Positions 24,960-37,773 of a stretch of 64,000 nucleotides of DNA are shown here, piece after piece. Made by a program: the position numbers and the translations under genes. Below the pieces are notes generated by a model that saw only the letters and a list, made by a program, of their open reading frames with translations, searched no databases and was not told the origin of the DNA. Source of the DNA: Hirudo medicinalis (taxonomy: Eukaryota > Annelida > Clitellata > Hirudinida > Hirudinidae). Within the stretch, counting starts at the first letter, position 1; every line of letters begins with the position of its first letter. The DNA lies in the NCBI GenBank assembly GCA_011800805.1, contig MPNW01000236.1, forward strand, positions 74,238 to 138,237. The letters run 5' to 3'.

Positions 24960-26095
24960 CGTAACACTTCCCATTGCTTGGTCCATCCTAGCATGCGATC
25001 GTCACGCATGATCAGCTAGGAGTCCATCCACTTATAATAAGATGATGATAAAAGGAACGAACGTACACAAACATAGAAGAACGTACACAAACATAGACAA
25101 ACATACATAAACTCAGAGATGTACAAACAAACTGGACTGTTTTATGGGAATCTCTGATGGCCGACGGATAATTCCTGTTTTTATCACTTCTTTTGAACCT
25201 TTGTAGAATTTATTTTGCCGGGGATTTATCAAAATTTAATAATTCATAAAAAATTATATTTCATTGAAAAGAACAATAACAACGATATCAATGATGATGA
25301 TTATGATTATGATTACGATGATCATTTTTATTTTACATATATTTATATTATTCATTAACAGTATTTTTTGATAATATTATAAAATTATATTCACGATTAT
25401 TATCTTTATTTTAGAATTCCATTGATATTTTAAAACATCACTCTAGCATACTGTGACCGGTAATGGCACAGCTAGCCACAATAGTTAATAACAAATTATT
25501 AATTACATTAATTAAAATTAATCAAATAGTTTTAATAATCATAAAAATTGGTATATCATCCCCGAAATTCACAAATTGTGAATTTTCAAGGTTACATTGC
25601 AAGGCCAACTCAGGTAAACTGACCCACATAAGTGGTCAACCATTTGCCAAGGAATTTCAAACCTCTGCCCTCCGCGGGAGAATGCGACCTATAAATGGAT
25701 GAACTTTAACCTTTGGCCAGTTTTAGTGTCAGCGAATATTTTGTAATTAGAGAGAGAAAGTCAGTCCTCCGTGTTCAAACTTTTAACCACTTAGTACTTC
25801 AAGTGCTCTGAGGTTGGAGGTCGTCGACGATTAGAGGATCTCATTAATATTAAACATAGCTCATTGATATTCAGTATGACTAATTAACAATTCAGTGGCC
25901 ATTAATTAGCATGCAGACTTTGAACTTGACAAGACTGGATACACTCTGGAGCCTTTAGATTATCGTGGCGACAGCTGACGTTTCAGTCGGTTTCGGAAGA
26001 CATGACCTATTATGGGATGAATGATCAATCTATTCTTTTCTATACCGATAAACATTTTAGAATTTGAAAAACTATTTTATTTCCAACCATTCAGT
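24960..26095. other. Intergenic, no gene recognised
   Basis: It includes a repeated GAACGTACACAAACATAGA pair near 25058-25095 and a short inverted repeat around 24990-25015 (GATCGTCACGCATGATC). The 79-codon open frame at 25463-25702 has no recognisable domain. Confidence 0.4.
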
Positions 26096-26100
26096 GTGAC

Positions 26101-26280
26101 GACAATAAAATAATAATAATAATAATTATTATAATTATAATATAATATTATATAATATCATAATATAATATATTATAATATATAATAATATACAATAATA
26201 TACTATAATATATAATATTATAATATAATAATATATAATATATAATATTATAATATAATACATTATATTATTATTATAAG
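26101..26280. repeat. TATAATA-rich palindromic tract
   Basis: Almost pure A/T sequence built of ATAATATA blocks in both orientations, able to form long imperfect hairpins. Confidence 0.8.
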
Positions 26281-26437
26281 CTAAAATTTTTAAGTAAAAT
26301 TAACCTTTTAAGTAAACCATTTAATAATTAATCTAATATTAAAGTATTAAAGAGTCAAAGAGGTAACATAACTTCAAGAGGTAAGAGGTAAGATAACTTC
26401 AATCACATCAAGAACACTAATGTTGTTTCTTGCCGTT

Positions 26438-26438
26438 G

Positions 26439-26501
<63 letters not shown>

Positions 26502-26510
26502 CATCATCAT
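26438..26510. repeat. (CAT)n microsatellite
   Basis: More than 20 CAT units. The Met-rich minus frame across it is repeat translation. Confidence 0.95.
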
Positions 26511-27417
26511 AGTCATCATCGTTGCTTTCACAAACTCTTTCTCCACTATCCGAGAAAGTGTCATAAATCTGAAATGAAATATTATAATAATCTGATAGCA
26601 GAGAATTAATGGAAATGTACGATTGATATGTAAACAAAGTTGGACATTTATTTTGAGAATATCAGCCTGTAAACGTGCCGTCACGTTTGTTCTGTTTGAC
26701 TTGAGATGACAATTACAAATACACACTCAACTATACTGTCAACAACAATAAAGTATTTGTAAATATTTATAAACTCTTAAAGTATTCCCTCCTAGAGATT
26801 GCAAGTATGGCAATGTTGGAGAACAACAACGATTAGCGACAAGAACATTTAAAAAAATCTAATCTAAGGTTGACAAGTAACTATATTGATTTGAGACAAT
26901 ATAATATAATTTTACAATCATCCCAACACTTAGATTATCAGGGGGGCAGGTTGGCTTGCTGACCTCCACCAATCAGATTGCACTGGGGCCTTCGCCTGAC
27001 CAAATCCGGCCCTGGTGCGGAGCAAAATTAACCAAGTTGAGTAATAGTAAAATTATTTTTTAAATTTTTTATCAGTTCATTAGTATATTAATTAATTTTA
27101 GTTAAACAATTTAAACATGCTATGATTTATGAATAATTATTATTTATAAGGTTTCAAAAAGGTTTAGCGGATCATTTTGAAGTACAATAAGACATTGATC
27201 GGAAAAGACGAACACATAGCGCCATCATTCCAAAGTGTTGTGAAAATTAAAATTTGTGCTTGTATCATTTTTTAATTCAATTAAAATCATTTTATTTTAG
27301 AAATCACTTGCTTATAAAAATCATTTATTTTAATGACACATTTAAAATAAATTCATTCGCTAGATGTCACAACTTACCATAAAATGACTAACAGAAAATC
27401 CAATGTTATATTTTAGA

Positions 27418-27503
27418 CAGGCCGTCGATAGAAATTTCGGACCCCAAAAAATTACCGGGCCCCGGGGCTCTTGCCCCTCTGCCCCCTCCTCTCGGCGGCC
27501 CTG
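27418..27503. mobile_element. hAT-type miniature element, 86 bp (family 1, short copy)
   Basis: Left end CAGGCCGTCGATAG pairs with the right end, which reads CAGGGCCGCCGAGAGG on the other strand. Flanks ATTTTAGA (27410-27417) and GTTTTAGA (27504-27511) agree at 7 of 8, a good 8-bp target-site duplication. It matches the ends of the 146-bp copy at 10733-10878 but lacks that copy's middle. It is non-autonomous and has no ORF. Confidence 0.75.
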
Positions 27504-27588
27504 GTTTTAGAAACATTGCAATCGGATTTATATAGCATTCTGGCTTGCGTCAAAGTTATACAACTTATAATTTATACCCTAAACTTAC

Positions 27589-27777
27589 CCCATGACCCTG
27601 GAAATCAATGTAGAACTGATAAAAGTCGATGCCTGTGAGTTTGCTATTGCCCATCACTTCTCCATCTACCATGAAGTGCTGAGGTCTGATTTCTTTGTCG
27701 GGGTCTCCTGATGCAACATGCAGTGTTACGCTTGTACACAGAAAAGTTACAATCCAGATATCCAGTGAATTAATCAT
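27589..27777 (-). CDS. Possible first coding exon of an unrecognised secreted protein
   Basis: Open frame of 63 codons from an ATG at 27777 to a good splice donor (GGG|GTAAGT at 27588). It begins MINSLDIWIVTFLCTSVTLH, a plausible signal peptide with likely cleavage near HVASG-DPD. A soluble stretch follows with RPQHFMVDGEV and IDFYQFYIDFQGHG. I do not recognise the family. A candidate next exon lies near 26565 (acceptor CATTTCAG, then IYDTFSDSGERVCESN), but it runs straight into the CAT microsatellite. The downstream structure is unknown and the exon may be spurious. Confidence 0.35.
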
Positions 27778-28414
27778 TTAATGAATTAATATCCAACTCA
27801 TGAAAATTTATAAGTTGTTTGATGATTAGAGTATTCTTCAAATAATGCATGAAAAATATCGCTTCAATTTGCCTCACAACTTGTAATTCTGTTTTAGAAC
27901 GGTGCGTAGCAACTCAAATTATTAGGATTTTTTTAGATTCTGATTCTTTATCGATTAAATGTTAACACCGAATTAAATCAACGTTTTATTTTCAAAATCA
28001 ACAAAAAATGGGAAAAACCTGGAATAACAACGATGAAATCAATCATTACTCGTGCCATGATGTTATATTTTTTGTACAAAAAGTGGATTCCATCAAGGAA
28101 TAAAATTACTTAATTTAGTATTTCATTAATTAAATATTAATTTTTATGAATACATTATTATGTTAATTAACTAGATTATTAAGTTACGAATCATTGCAGC
28201 TCAACAAGCGCCATTTTTCAAAAACAAATATGAAATTTGTACCGCCCAACGGCCGGCCTCCCTAATCAACAAATAGGAGGGGCCTCCGTCGAGCTAAAAG
28301 TAAATTTCGAGTAGAACGACGTTTTAGACTACTAAATATTACGATCACTTCAATCTATTTACACCGGTTGTTGACGACGATAAACTTCGGAAAGAAATGT
28401 GGATTCAGAGAATT
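27778..28414. other. Spacer upstream of KCTD1/15 3' end
   Basis: AT-rich sequence that should include the 3' untranslated region of the KCTD gene. I see no additional ORF or repeat. Confidence 0.4.
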
Positions 28415-31400
28415 TCATTCGTATTCATCTTCTCTTTCTCTCTTGATTCCAACTCCGATCAGAGAGGAGGCAGACGCTGATGGGCGAACAGAGCTTCCTG
28501 CTTTAGGAAGCTGCTGTTGGCCTTCGCTGGACTTTCCGCTCCATCTTAAAGTTTCCGTTTCGCTTTCGACGAGCGTTTTCCTCGAGAAGACGTATTCGCT
28601 GAATTGCTGGCCTTCCACTCCACCTCCGTTAGAGGCGCAAATCTCGAATCCTTTGCTCATCAGCTTCTGCATGACCTCCACCGAACTGACCTTGCAATAT
28701 CCGTTCAGCGGGAATCTGATGATGTAGCGAGAGTCCAAAACGAGATTCTGGAAAACCCGTCTTCCATCCTCTCCGGAGTTTTCTTTTCCAGATCCGCTTC
28801 CATCCAGCAGTCCTTGGTCGAGCTCGGGAAATAGATTCTCAAGCACAAACCTGTCTGCACTCAGAGTAATTCTTTCCCCAAGGTCGGGACTGACGTTCAT
28901 GACGACGCATTCCACGTTATACCTGCTTTCCGTCTCTTCCGAGCTCCTTCTCGCTCCGTCCGTCGACAGATCCTCCGGGCCATTCCACCTGGATCTCTTC
29001 GGCACGGGCTGAAAGTCTTGTGACTGAATCCTCTGTGATCTTGCAGGTTGAATCGGACTCTGCCTCTGTTGTTGGTGGCGTTTCAGGTTCTCGACGGCCC
29101 TGATGAGCGGAATCAATTCAAAGAACTTGGCCTCTTCCAAAAGTAGGTCCAGTTCGTCGAAGTTTTCCGGTACTGTCAGATTGCCGGTCCGCACGAAGTT
29201 GAGCACGTGGCGGAACATTTTTCCGTCCCTGTCTATGAAGTAGTGCTGCTTGAGACTGTCCAGTATTATGGGTACGCTGCCGTTGAACATCTTTGCCAGC
29301 TTTGATTCTGGATATCTGAATAGGTAAGAATTAATTGAATTGTTTCATTAAAATTAACTAAAACAATAGTTAATTAATTGAATATGACTCACCAATATTG
29401 CTCGGATTAAGTGTTAACGGCGAATTTATTATTTAAATTAAAAGTCGTTTTTTTTTTTAAATCGAGGAAAAAATGTAATTACAGCTAGAAAATGCAACCC
29501 AAGAAGACTGCCATCGGCGATATTACCTGAGGCAATTAACTATTATTAACAGCGTATTTCCCAGGGGCACGCAGTACACAGTGGATATTGAACGCGACCA
29601 CAACGGATTCCCAGCATCGAAATATTTTCACGCAAACGTAACCTCAAAAGAGCTGTTTATTAATTTCAATAATCCACGGGACACCTTGACATTTTACGGC
29701 AGAATTTTATGCCGGGAAGGATGTTTTGATTTGCAAATCGTTCCATGTATTCAATTCTTCATCTTGCTCGTTTCTATTGCATCTTTTTTGTGGCTTTTTT
29801 TATATTTCAGCAGCGATTACCAATCAAAGAGAAAGTTGCAAATTATCTCTCCCCGGAAAATGAAAAACCGCGAGAATAAATGGATTCGCAGATATTTCGG
29901 ACCAGGTACAAGCCAGGTGGATAGGTAACCGCGATTGGTGACCGGCCGTTACATGCACGAATAAGCATTACCTCTCGTGGGAGTTTTCCTCGGATGAATC
30001 GAGGGAAACATGCCGAGAAAAAGAATGAAACGATGGAATGAAAGAAAGAATTAAAAAAAAAACGAAAGAAAGAAAGGTGCGTTTGATTCCCGAATCCGTA
30101 GGAAATAAATTTTGTAATTAATATTAAACGAACACACGAAAAACTCTTCTCTTCGTCGGCAGCAGTAGTTTATGGAGCTTCGCATACTTTTGGAAGGTTT
30201 CATAATCCTCTTCCGATGTACTTTTCGTAACTTTTTAGTTTCTCAGTTTTTTTTTGTATTCTCTCCTCTTCACGTATTTATTTTTATTTTTTTCATTCCG
30301 CGTCTAAAATCCCCTTCAAGATGCCAGTCTTGAGACTTTTTTTCTCATTTGGCGGTCTCCTGTCGAGACAATCGGCTCCCTCCGATCGGCTTGGAAAAAT
30401 CGATCGTTGGAGTTTCGAAGACACCCTGGAAAGACCCCAGGGAGGTGGAAAGAAGACGTGAAGAAGATGAAAAGAAAAATAAATTAGTCGAACGGCTTGA
30501 AGATAAAATAAGAAAGAAGCCTATTAATCATCGCCTTGGGGACATTTAGTCTCGCTAAGGTTTCTTCCCCTCTTTTTCTCCCCACCCACTCTGAGGAGGC
30601 GACGAGATGATGGAGTTCGCGATGGTCGACCACGACGCCGTGTAGATGTCGCTTTCCGAGAGTTCGCTTAATGAATTCATAATCCTATAACTGGAGGCCA
30701 AGAGTTTCATGAGCTGCTACGAGATTCACTGGAATGCCGCTGGAAATGGCAGACGAACTTCCAAGGCCATCCACCAATAGCATCAACACAATCGAGGAGG
30801 ACGAGGAGAATGAATGATTGGTCAGTAAAGGTGTGTAGATAAAAAGTAGGAGATAAAAAAAAAAGGAAGATAAGTGGAAAAGAGGGAGAGATAAGAGTGA
30901 GGAATGAGGGGAAGAACTCCGGGCAGATAATAATTAGTGAGTGTAAAATGGCAGCCCCCGGACACAAGACACAAGATGAGCTTGAGATTATCGAGTGTCC
31001 ATTAATTAATAGTCAGGGAGACGCGCCAGAGTGCAAATGGATGAAGGCGATGATGTTGACGGTGACGATGAAGGTGAAAGGGTGAAGGTAATGATTATGA
31101 CGATGACCGCCAAGACGTCTCTTGCCCAAAGCTACCTCGATTTTGAAATAAACTATTTATCAAACAGAAAATCATCCATAATAAATCCATTTTTATCATT
31201 AAATTGAATGTAATCCCTCGGTAAACTTAATCTCAATAGTAAGCACATTTTCAAAAATACTTGAACATTCTCTCACTCAAAATTCGATCGAAACAAGAGA
31301 GGCTGTGACAGTTTTGGGGAAAGAGTTAGGAAAACGAAAGTAAAAATAAGCACTCCGCCATCATCTTTTCCTCTTCCACATCATCGCTGACTCCAGCGGT

Positions 31401-32135
31401 CAATTTTCCACATGAAAGAACTAATAATACGGAGAGCAGGATGCGTTTCGGGCGACATACAAGAGCTTCTAGCCCCAGGTCGGGTAACCTGACTCTATTC
31501 TTGATTTTCAACTCCAAGTCTGATCGCTCTTATTCGTCACAGTTTTGTTTCTTTTTAAAAACTTACTTTAATTATACAATAATAATAATGATGAGAATAA
31601 TAGTAATGATATAAAAATAATAAGAAGAAATATTATTATAAATAAAATATAATAATGATGATAATAAATAATAATAATAATAATTAATTATAATAATAAT
31701 AAAAATGGGATAGCGTAAAAGTATTATCTAAAGAATATTTTATGAATGGGCGTTTAGTTAAATAACAACAACAATGAAAAAGTGACAGCACATGAAAAAT
31801 ATTTAAAAACTATGAATTTCTGAACATGATTCTAAATGTACAACAACAACATACAAAAAACTAAATATTATTAATTATTATTATTATCATCATCATTGAT
31901 GATGTCGATGACCTTATTACTAACTTTAAATAATAATAATAATAATAATAATAATAATTTGTTATGTATATTCGATTTAAGTTTTGACTCAGTTAGTAAT
32001 TAAGACAATTCATTTGTGTTCATTTATTGTTGTGTTTTTTTGCTTTTTGTTTTTGTCTTATGTTTTTCTTGTATTGTCTGAGGTCTCTGGATGAGACTTG
32101 GCAATCATTTTATCCGACTGCAATTCNTAACTTTA

Positions 32136-32231
<96 letters not shown>

Positions 32232-34711
32232 TTGTTTATGTATATTCGATTTAAGTTTTGACTCAGTTATAGTAATTAAGACAATTCATTTGTGTCCATT
32301 TATTGTTGTTTTTTTTGCTTTTTGTTTTTTGTCTTATGTTGTCTTGTATTGTCTGAGGTCTCTGGATGAGACTTGGCTTTCATTTTATCCGGCTGCAATA
32401 CAGCCGAGTTTGACTTTGAATAAAAATAATAATAATAAATATAACAATAACATGAGTAAAATATGATAACAAGTTAAGCACAATTAGAGTTTCGAAACTT
32501 TGACAATTTATGAAAACATGTGATCTAAAATCAATGGGCAAAAATCCAAAGCTAAAAATTCCTTTGAGGTCAATAAAGATAGGACTTTATCTTGGAATAC
32601 ACTTACGATTAGGATAAGCTAAAACAGTACAAATCAGCACAAAATGTCGAATATGGAATTAAAATGACAAATAATAACATTTAATTAACATGGCGCCTAA
32701 AAGTATCTCAAAATGTGACATGAAAATTGAGATGAAAAATGGCTAAAGAACTTTCAGGTCAAACATATAACCAGCAGTGAGGTTTCAACGGCATCAATAT
32801 ACATGGAAGTGAAACATATGAGGGAGTGGGGAGGGAAGAGAATGTGCGCCCTTCAGAGTGGGTGGTTCGACCCTTAAGAAAAGTGTCTTGTCTTGGGGGC
32901 AATTTGGAATACAGGATTAGAGAAGGCAATACATGGCTGGCTGGATAAATTGATCGTTGGATGGATGAAGCAGTGGATGGATGGATAGATAGATGGATCG
33001 GTGATGGATGGATAGATGGATAGGTAGATGGATGGATCGGCTGATGAACGAATGGATAGATGATTTGTAGAAGCGAGCGCAGCGTCGCCTGGTCACGATT
33101 TTCCACTTGGCCTCGGGTTAAGAGTGAAATTATGCAGCACTCTGAGGCAATCCTCCCCGGGCAGTCATCCACGTCCATCCAGGCTCTTTCCAAGATGCCC
33201 GGAGCACATTTCAGTGCTAGAGTGGAGATTCTACCTTGTGCTGTTGTGCATATGTATGCTTAGACTGTCCTCTAACGTTGGTTTTGACTATATTTTATAC
33301 ATCTATTCAAAAAATATTCAGAAAAAAACAAAACAAAAACAACTAGCTGTGTTTTCTGGCAATTGTATCGCCATTGTACTTTTCTGTCTAGGGCTGCCGA
33401 TCCAAACATCCCTCTAATGCATCTAAACATAATGCACAAACGAGGCAATCAAAACGACAAAGGGACACCCAAACAGCAATACGACAGGGATAAGAAGCCA
33501 CCAGACAGGCACATCTGGGGGCTTCGGAGTTCCCGGAGAAGGACATTAAGTAGGACACTAAAAGGCACGGACTGGATGACAGAGTGGCGTGCATGCCTCC
33601 TTGATGAGATTATAACCAACGTCCAGATCATGACCGGGAGCAGAATTGCTTTCAAGCCTTATTCTTATTTTGGAGCAAAAATGGCCGCTCCAGGCGCAGT
33701 GAGCTTGGCGGAAGAGATACGCTGGATGAATGGATGGGAATGGAAATGACAAGATGCCATGGAGAATGAGACAGTGAGGCCGACAGAGAGGCATGCGAAA
33801 TAGTAATGAATAAACAATGCTAATAATAATAATTGTGATGAGTTGATTAATAAATATAAATAAATTAAAATATTTCGAATAAAGTGGAAATGGAAATCAT
33901 GACATTGAATTCATTGACATTCATGAAATAAAAATAGTGATGATGATGAGGATTCTTTTATTATTTCTGGCATTTTGTCTACAGATTACCTAAGTTTATT
34001 ACGAAATCGTCACATCTCTTATACCAATGTTACTGTTAACAATAATCGAAACCGTTCCCCTCGCTCTTATCAACACCCCTTGACCCTTAAAAATTGAACT
34101 TAGACACCTTCTGAGGTCGTTAGATGAACCCGGAGGTCAATCACAGGTGTTTCGGTCAGAGGTTATGACGCTTATTGTTTGAATGGAAACATTTCAATGC
34201 TTGCAGGTTTCTTTCAAGACGTCACCTCATTTTCCGATAGCATCTTTCGCCGTCGGGTGATAAGAATAAATATAATAACAAATGATAAAATATAATAATA
34301 ATATATAATTATTCCGATGTCGACGACTATTATCATAAATATCAAAAAGGAGTTATTGTAAAAAAAAGTATTATTCATTATTAGATTATTAATGAAGTGA
34401 ATTATATAATTATTTAATATTACTCAATGTCATCACACTAACTTGGTTAGAGTCTCCAAAGACGAAGTGTAGATACAGCCCCCAACATCAATGTGTACTG
34501 GGGCAGTGTAGCGGGTCGGGGTAGCGGGGCATGGCACCCCGGAAATTTTGTTATAAATGGAGCTAGGGGCAGGCGACGTCATGCTCGTGACCAAGGGTGG
34601 AGAAGGAGTCGAATTGGGGCTCCCGGGGGCGTCCATGATTGACCTGTTGGGAGGTTGTTGTACGCCAACTCTTTGGAATAGGAATGGATTCGAAATAATG
34701 GCTGCCCTCAT
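28415..34711 (-). CDS. KCTD1/KCTD15 homologue (BTB-domain transcriptional regulator), 2 coding exons
   Basis: Exons 34711-34443 and 29315-28415 join in phase (the Lys codon of TLTKYPES is split), giving about 389 residues. The vertebrate relatives form BTB oligomers that repress AP-2 transcription factors in ectoderm and neural crest. Exon 1 encodes a Pro/Ser-rich leader and then the start of the [23 protein letters not shown]. Exon 2 continues [20 protein letters not shown] and [14 protein letters not shown]. After a variable linker comes the family's second conserved module: [44 protein letters not shown] and [10 protein letters not shown]. The C-terminus [10 protein letters not shown] contains a sumoylation-type IKRE motif, as in KCTD15 (IKQE). 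The start is placed at MRAAII because an acceptor-like TTTTTGCAG lies just upstream; an in-frame ATG at 34732 is the alternative. Confidence 0.92.
31921..32440. repeat. Duplicated repeat segment across a single N, with non-LTR-like 3' tail
   Basis: TAACTTTAAA plus (AAT)n, then TTGTATTGTCTGAGGTCTCT and GATGAGACTTGGC, occurs at 31921-32126 and again at 32128-32395, separated by one N at 32127. The copies differ by AAT number and a few bases. The right copy continues to GAGTTTGACTTTGAATAAAA and AAT repeats, which resembles the 3' end of a LINE. I see no reverse-transcriptase ORF. Confidence 0.6.
32138..32233. repeat. (AAT)n microsatellite
   Basis: About 30 uninterrupted AAT units inside the right-hand copy of the duplicated segment. 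Confidence 0.95.
32945..33065. repeat. (GATG)/(GATA) tetranucleotide tract
   Basis: Degenerate GGATGGATAGAT units. The Ser/His/Pro-rich frame on the minus strand across it is repeat translation. Confidence 0.85.
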
Positions 34712-36760
34712 CTTTGAAATAAAATTCTGCAAAAATAATCACAATAAAAAATAAATGCATAATGAATAAGGTAAATTTGTAATGTTCCAAAAATTATGTC
34801 AAACATTTTCTCAAAATATGAAATCTGAAATTCAACAGCATAGCACCTGCTGAGGATTTCACTGACAGCCCTCTCGCCCCTAACCACAACCAACTCGAGA
34901 ATGGAACAAAAGATGATGTGACGGACCGAAGATATTAGGGAGGTGCAATTCTTATTAGCTTTTTATAACGCGAAGCCGGCGTGCCAGGTTTTTGTGCGAT
35001 TATTTGGAAGCCTCAGGCTAGTCAAATAATGGACAAAATCGGCCTAGAGGTATAATTCTCTTCGGGCCAAAGTAAAAATGCAATCAACATCTTACACAAT
35101 TAAATTACTCACGAATGCCTCTTTTTTTGCTGTAACGTGTTTCTCATATTCGGAAAAAGCATCCAATTTAATCTTTTTTCCTTTTAATTTAAACACTAAA
35201 CATAAACGTAGCGCCCGTCGTTGTCGTCATTGCGATTTGAAAACAACTTCAGAATCCACTGTAGGTCAGTAGTGTAAATCTTACAGCATTTTCTAAGTCT
35301 CACCTTTTCACGATTTGGCAGCCAAAGAGACAAACAGAAGATGCACGTTTAAACCACTCAGAGCACAGGTAGGCAGACTGATCAGCCTTATAAAACCACA
35401 GGAGGATGATCACCGGTTTCGATGATGAAGCCTTCGGGTCGACGGTACACAAAAGCGCAGACGCCGAATCAACCGGTTCTCCCCTTTATATAGATGCGAT
35501 GACATGTGAGCACAAACATGCAAGGCACATCCCTATTCTGACCTGTTCTGTTTTTGAAAGTTTTTAAATTACATTGCCATAACTGACATTTTTGATGACG
35601 TGTTTGATGAAAAGTGATTCTTCTAATTTATTTGTGATTTCTAGTTGGACAAAAGTATTAATATTTTGATTTATTGTTATGTTTGCGTTTGTGGTTGGTT
35701 GTTCGCTGTAATTGTGGTATCCTTTTGTGTATGAATCCACCGATTTGAAGTACCTGGATTAATCCTAACATTTTAAAAACATATTTAAAAATAGGTTATG
35801 GAGTAAATACTTTTAACAACAGAAAACTTACCAAACGGATAAGCTCCCTATTAAGCATTCCCATAGGTTTTTCTAAACAAAACAAGCGTCTAATTCAGCA
35901 GACAATGCACTCCATTCAAGCTGAGGTAGGAAGTGAGTGAGTGAGTGAGCGAATGAATGAGAGAAGAAGAGGTCGACATCGATCATGAAAGGTTGCGGTT
36001 AAATGGATCATTCCACCTTTGTTAGGAAGCAGCACTTGGCTTCAGGGGAATTCCCAGTCCGTCTGACCGTTGTTTTGTTTATACCTTTGAACCAAATCGG
36101 ATAGAATGAAAGACCCTATATGCGTCCCTCAGAACTTGTTTGGGTTTGGAAGATAGAATCGAGACACAGATGGAGGATGACGAGACTACCGTGGACAAGT
36201 GCTCCTTGAGTAGTGGAGACGAAATCAGCTGGAAGAGCATGGAGAGGTTCTTAGACGTGTCATCTTTTGTCGACGTGGAGTGGTCACTCCGGGCGGGGAT
36301 TTTATGGAAAGGGAAGGCTCGGACTCTCTCTTGTGGAAATGATTACAACAGTGTAGCACCGTGTCATTATTGATGTTAATGTAATTACTGTTAATTATTA
36401 TGGGTTGTATTATTATTATTGATAATTATTATTGGTAATTATTGGTAATTATTATTTTTTAATAATTAAGGGCTGTGTTAATGTCATAATGCTGTCGTGA
36501 GATATTATTTTATGTTGTAATGCAAGTAATTCTTGCGATTAGAATAAAAATAATTCACGACAATATGAAATATAATACAAATGATGAACAATTATTGCGG
36601 CAGCAACAATAATAATTTTTATTACTGTTTTCATTATTCATTCTTCATTGCACCACGAACGCGTGCAATGAATTATCTTTTTAGCAACTATAGCTATACA
36701 ATTATTAATACATGTAAACAAATGTTTCGAATTAAAAAAACAGTCACCTCGACGATATTA
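34712..36760. other. Region upstream of KCTD1/15
   Basis: It probably includes 5' non-coding exons and the promoter of the KCTD gene, but I cannot place them. A short GTGA/GAAT repeat lies at 35932-35962. The 77-codon open frame at 36140-36373 has no recognisable domain. Confidence 0.4.
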
Positions 36761-36764
36761 TTAC

Positions 36765-36947
36765 CAGAGCTGGGACCAAGTACTGAAGCTCAAGTACAAG
36801 TACGAGAACAAGTACTCAAGGTCCAGGTACGAGTACGAGTACAAGTATTCGAGGTCCAAGTACGAGTACAAGGAGTACAAGTACCTAAAATCGGTACTCG
36901 AGTAGTTCTAGTAATTAAAAGTACAAGTACCAAGTACCCCAGGTCTG
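36765..36947. mobile_element. hAT-type miniature element, 183 bp, filled with AGTAC repeats (family 2)
   Basis: The ends form inverted repeats: left CAGAGCTGGGACCAAGTACT, right (reverse complement) CAGACCTGGGGTACTTGGTA. Flanks ATTATTAC (36757-36764) and ATTATTAA (36948-36955) agree at 7 of 8, an 8-bp target-site duplication. The inside is made of RAGTAC units (AAGTAC, GAGTAC) in direct and inverted order, so the whole element can fold. It encodes no transposase; the plus-strand frame across it is a chance translation. Confidence 0.8.
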
Positions 36948-36955
36948 ATTATTAA

Positions 36956-37465
36956 GACCTTTGGAAATTCCTGCTGCTATTTTTACATCATCTCCATCCA
37001 GCCTAATCTGTCGGCCTCACATCTGTCGAATCCCTCGGTAACAAGCAGATAAACAAACAAACACAAGGATAAGGAGACTGACAGAGAGATACCTAAAGGT
37101 ACCGAGATATACGCTTATTACGGCTTAAAACAAGATGCCAAGCCATATTATAAAAGGGCAAAGAATAAGTACTGGAAGTACTTAATAGAGGATAGAAACA
37201 CTAAGCCAGAATCAAAGCAGAACGGTTATGTAAATCGTATATAAATTCATTATTCGATAAATTAAACTACAAACACACGGGTAGCAAAGCAAAGAACCAT
37301 CCAGAGAGACAAGGACGTACATAGCGTGACAAAGAGAGATGTGGCGAATGGAGAGAGGAAAGGTGCGACGTCGGAGGTGCAATTCACGGTGACTCCTCCC
37401 GGCTACTCCAGAAGGCATCGGAGATGTGCACATGTTTCATTCCACGTCCAGGTGTCTTTTATTAA

Positions 37466-37497
<32 letters not shown>

Positions 37498-37551
37498 GTT
37501 GTTGTTGTGTCATTATTAATGTTTATTCATTCTTATTACCATCACCGTTAT
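36956..37551. other. Intergenic, no gene recognised
   Basis: Unique AT-rich DNA with an ATT tract at 37467-37497. Open frames on both strands overlap and lack domains. Confidence 0.4.

Positions 37552-37773
<222 letters not shown>

Larger units (their letters stand above)
29316..34442 (-). other. Large intron of the KCTD1/15 gene (5.1 kb)
   Basis: It splits the BTB domain. It contains AAT microsatellites, a GATG/GATA tract, the N-joined duplication at 31921-32395 and no convincing nested gene. On the plus strand at 30349-30549 a charged, coiled-coil-like open frame ([20 protein letters not shown]) is the best candidate for a nested exon, but I know no family match. Confidence 0.75.

Noticed and set aside
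26939..27014. 76-bp segment with CAGGGGGGC and CCGGCCCTG ends resembling a hAT miniature element
   Set aside because: Flanks TAGATTAT and GTGCGGAG do not match, and the ends pair poorly.
32759..33193. 144-codon minus-strand frame rich in His/Pro/Ser
   Set aside because: Its core is the GATG/GATA tetranucleotide repeat read in one frame.
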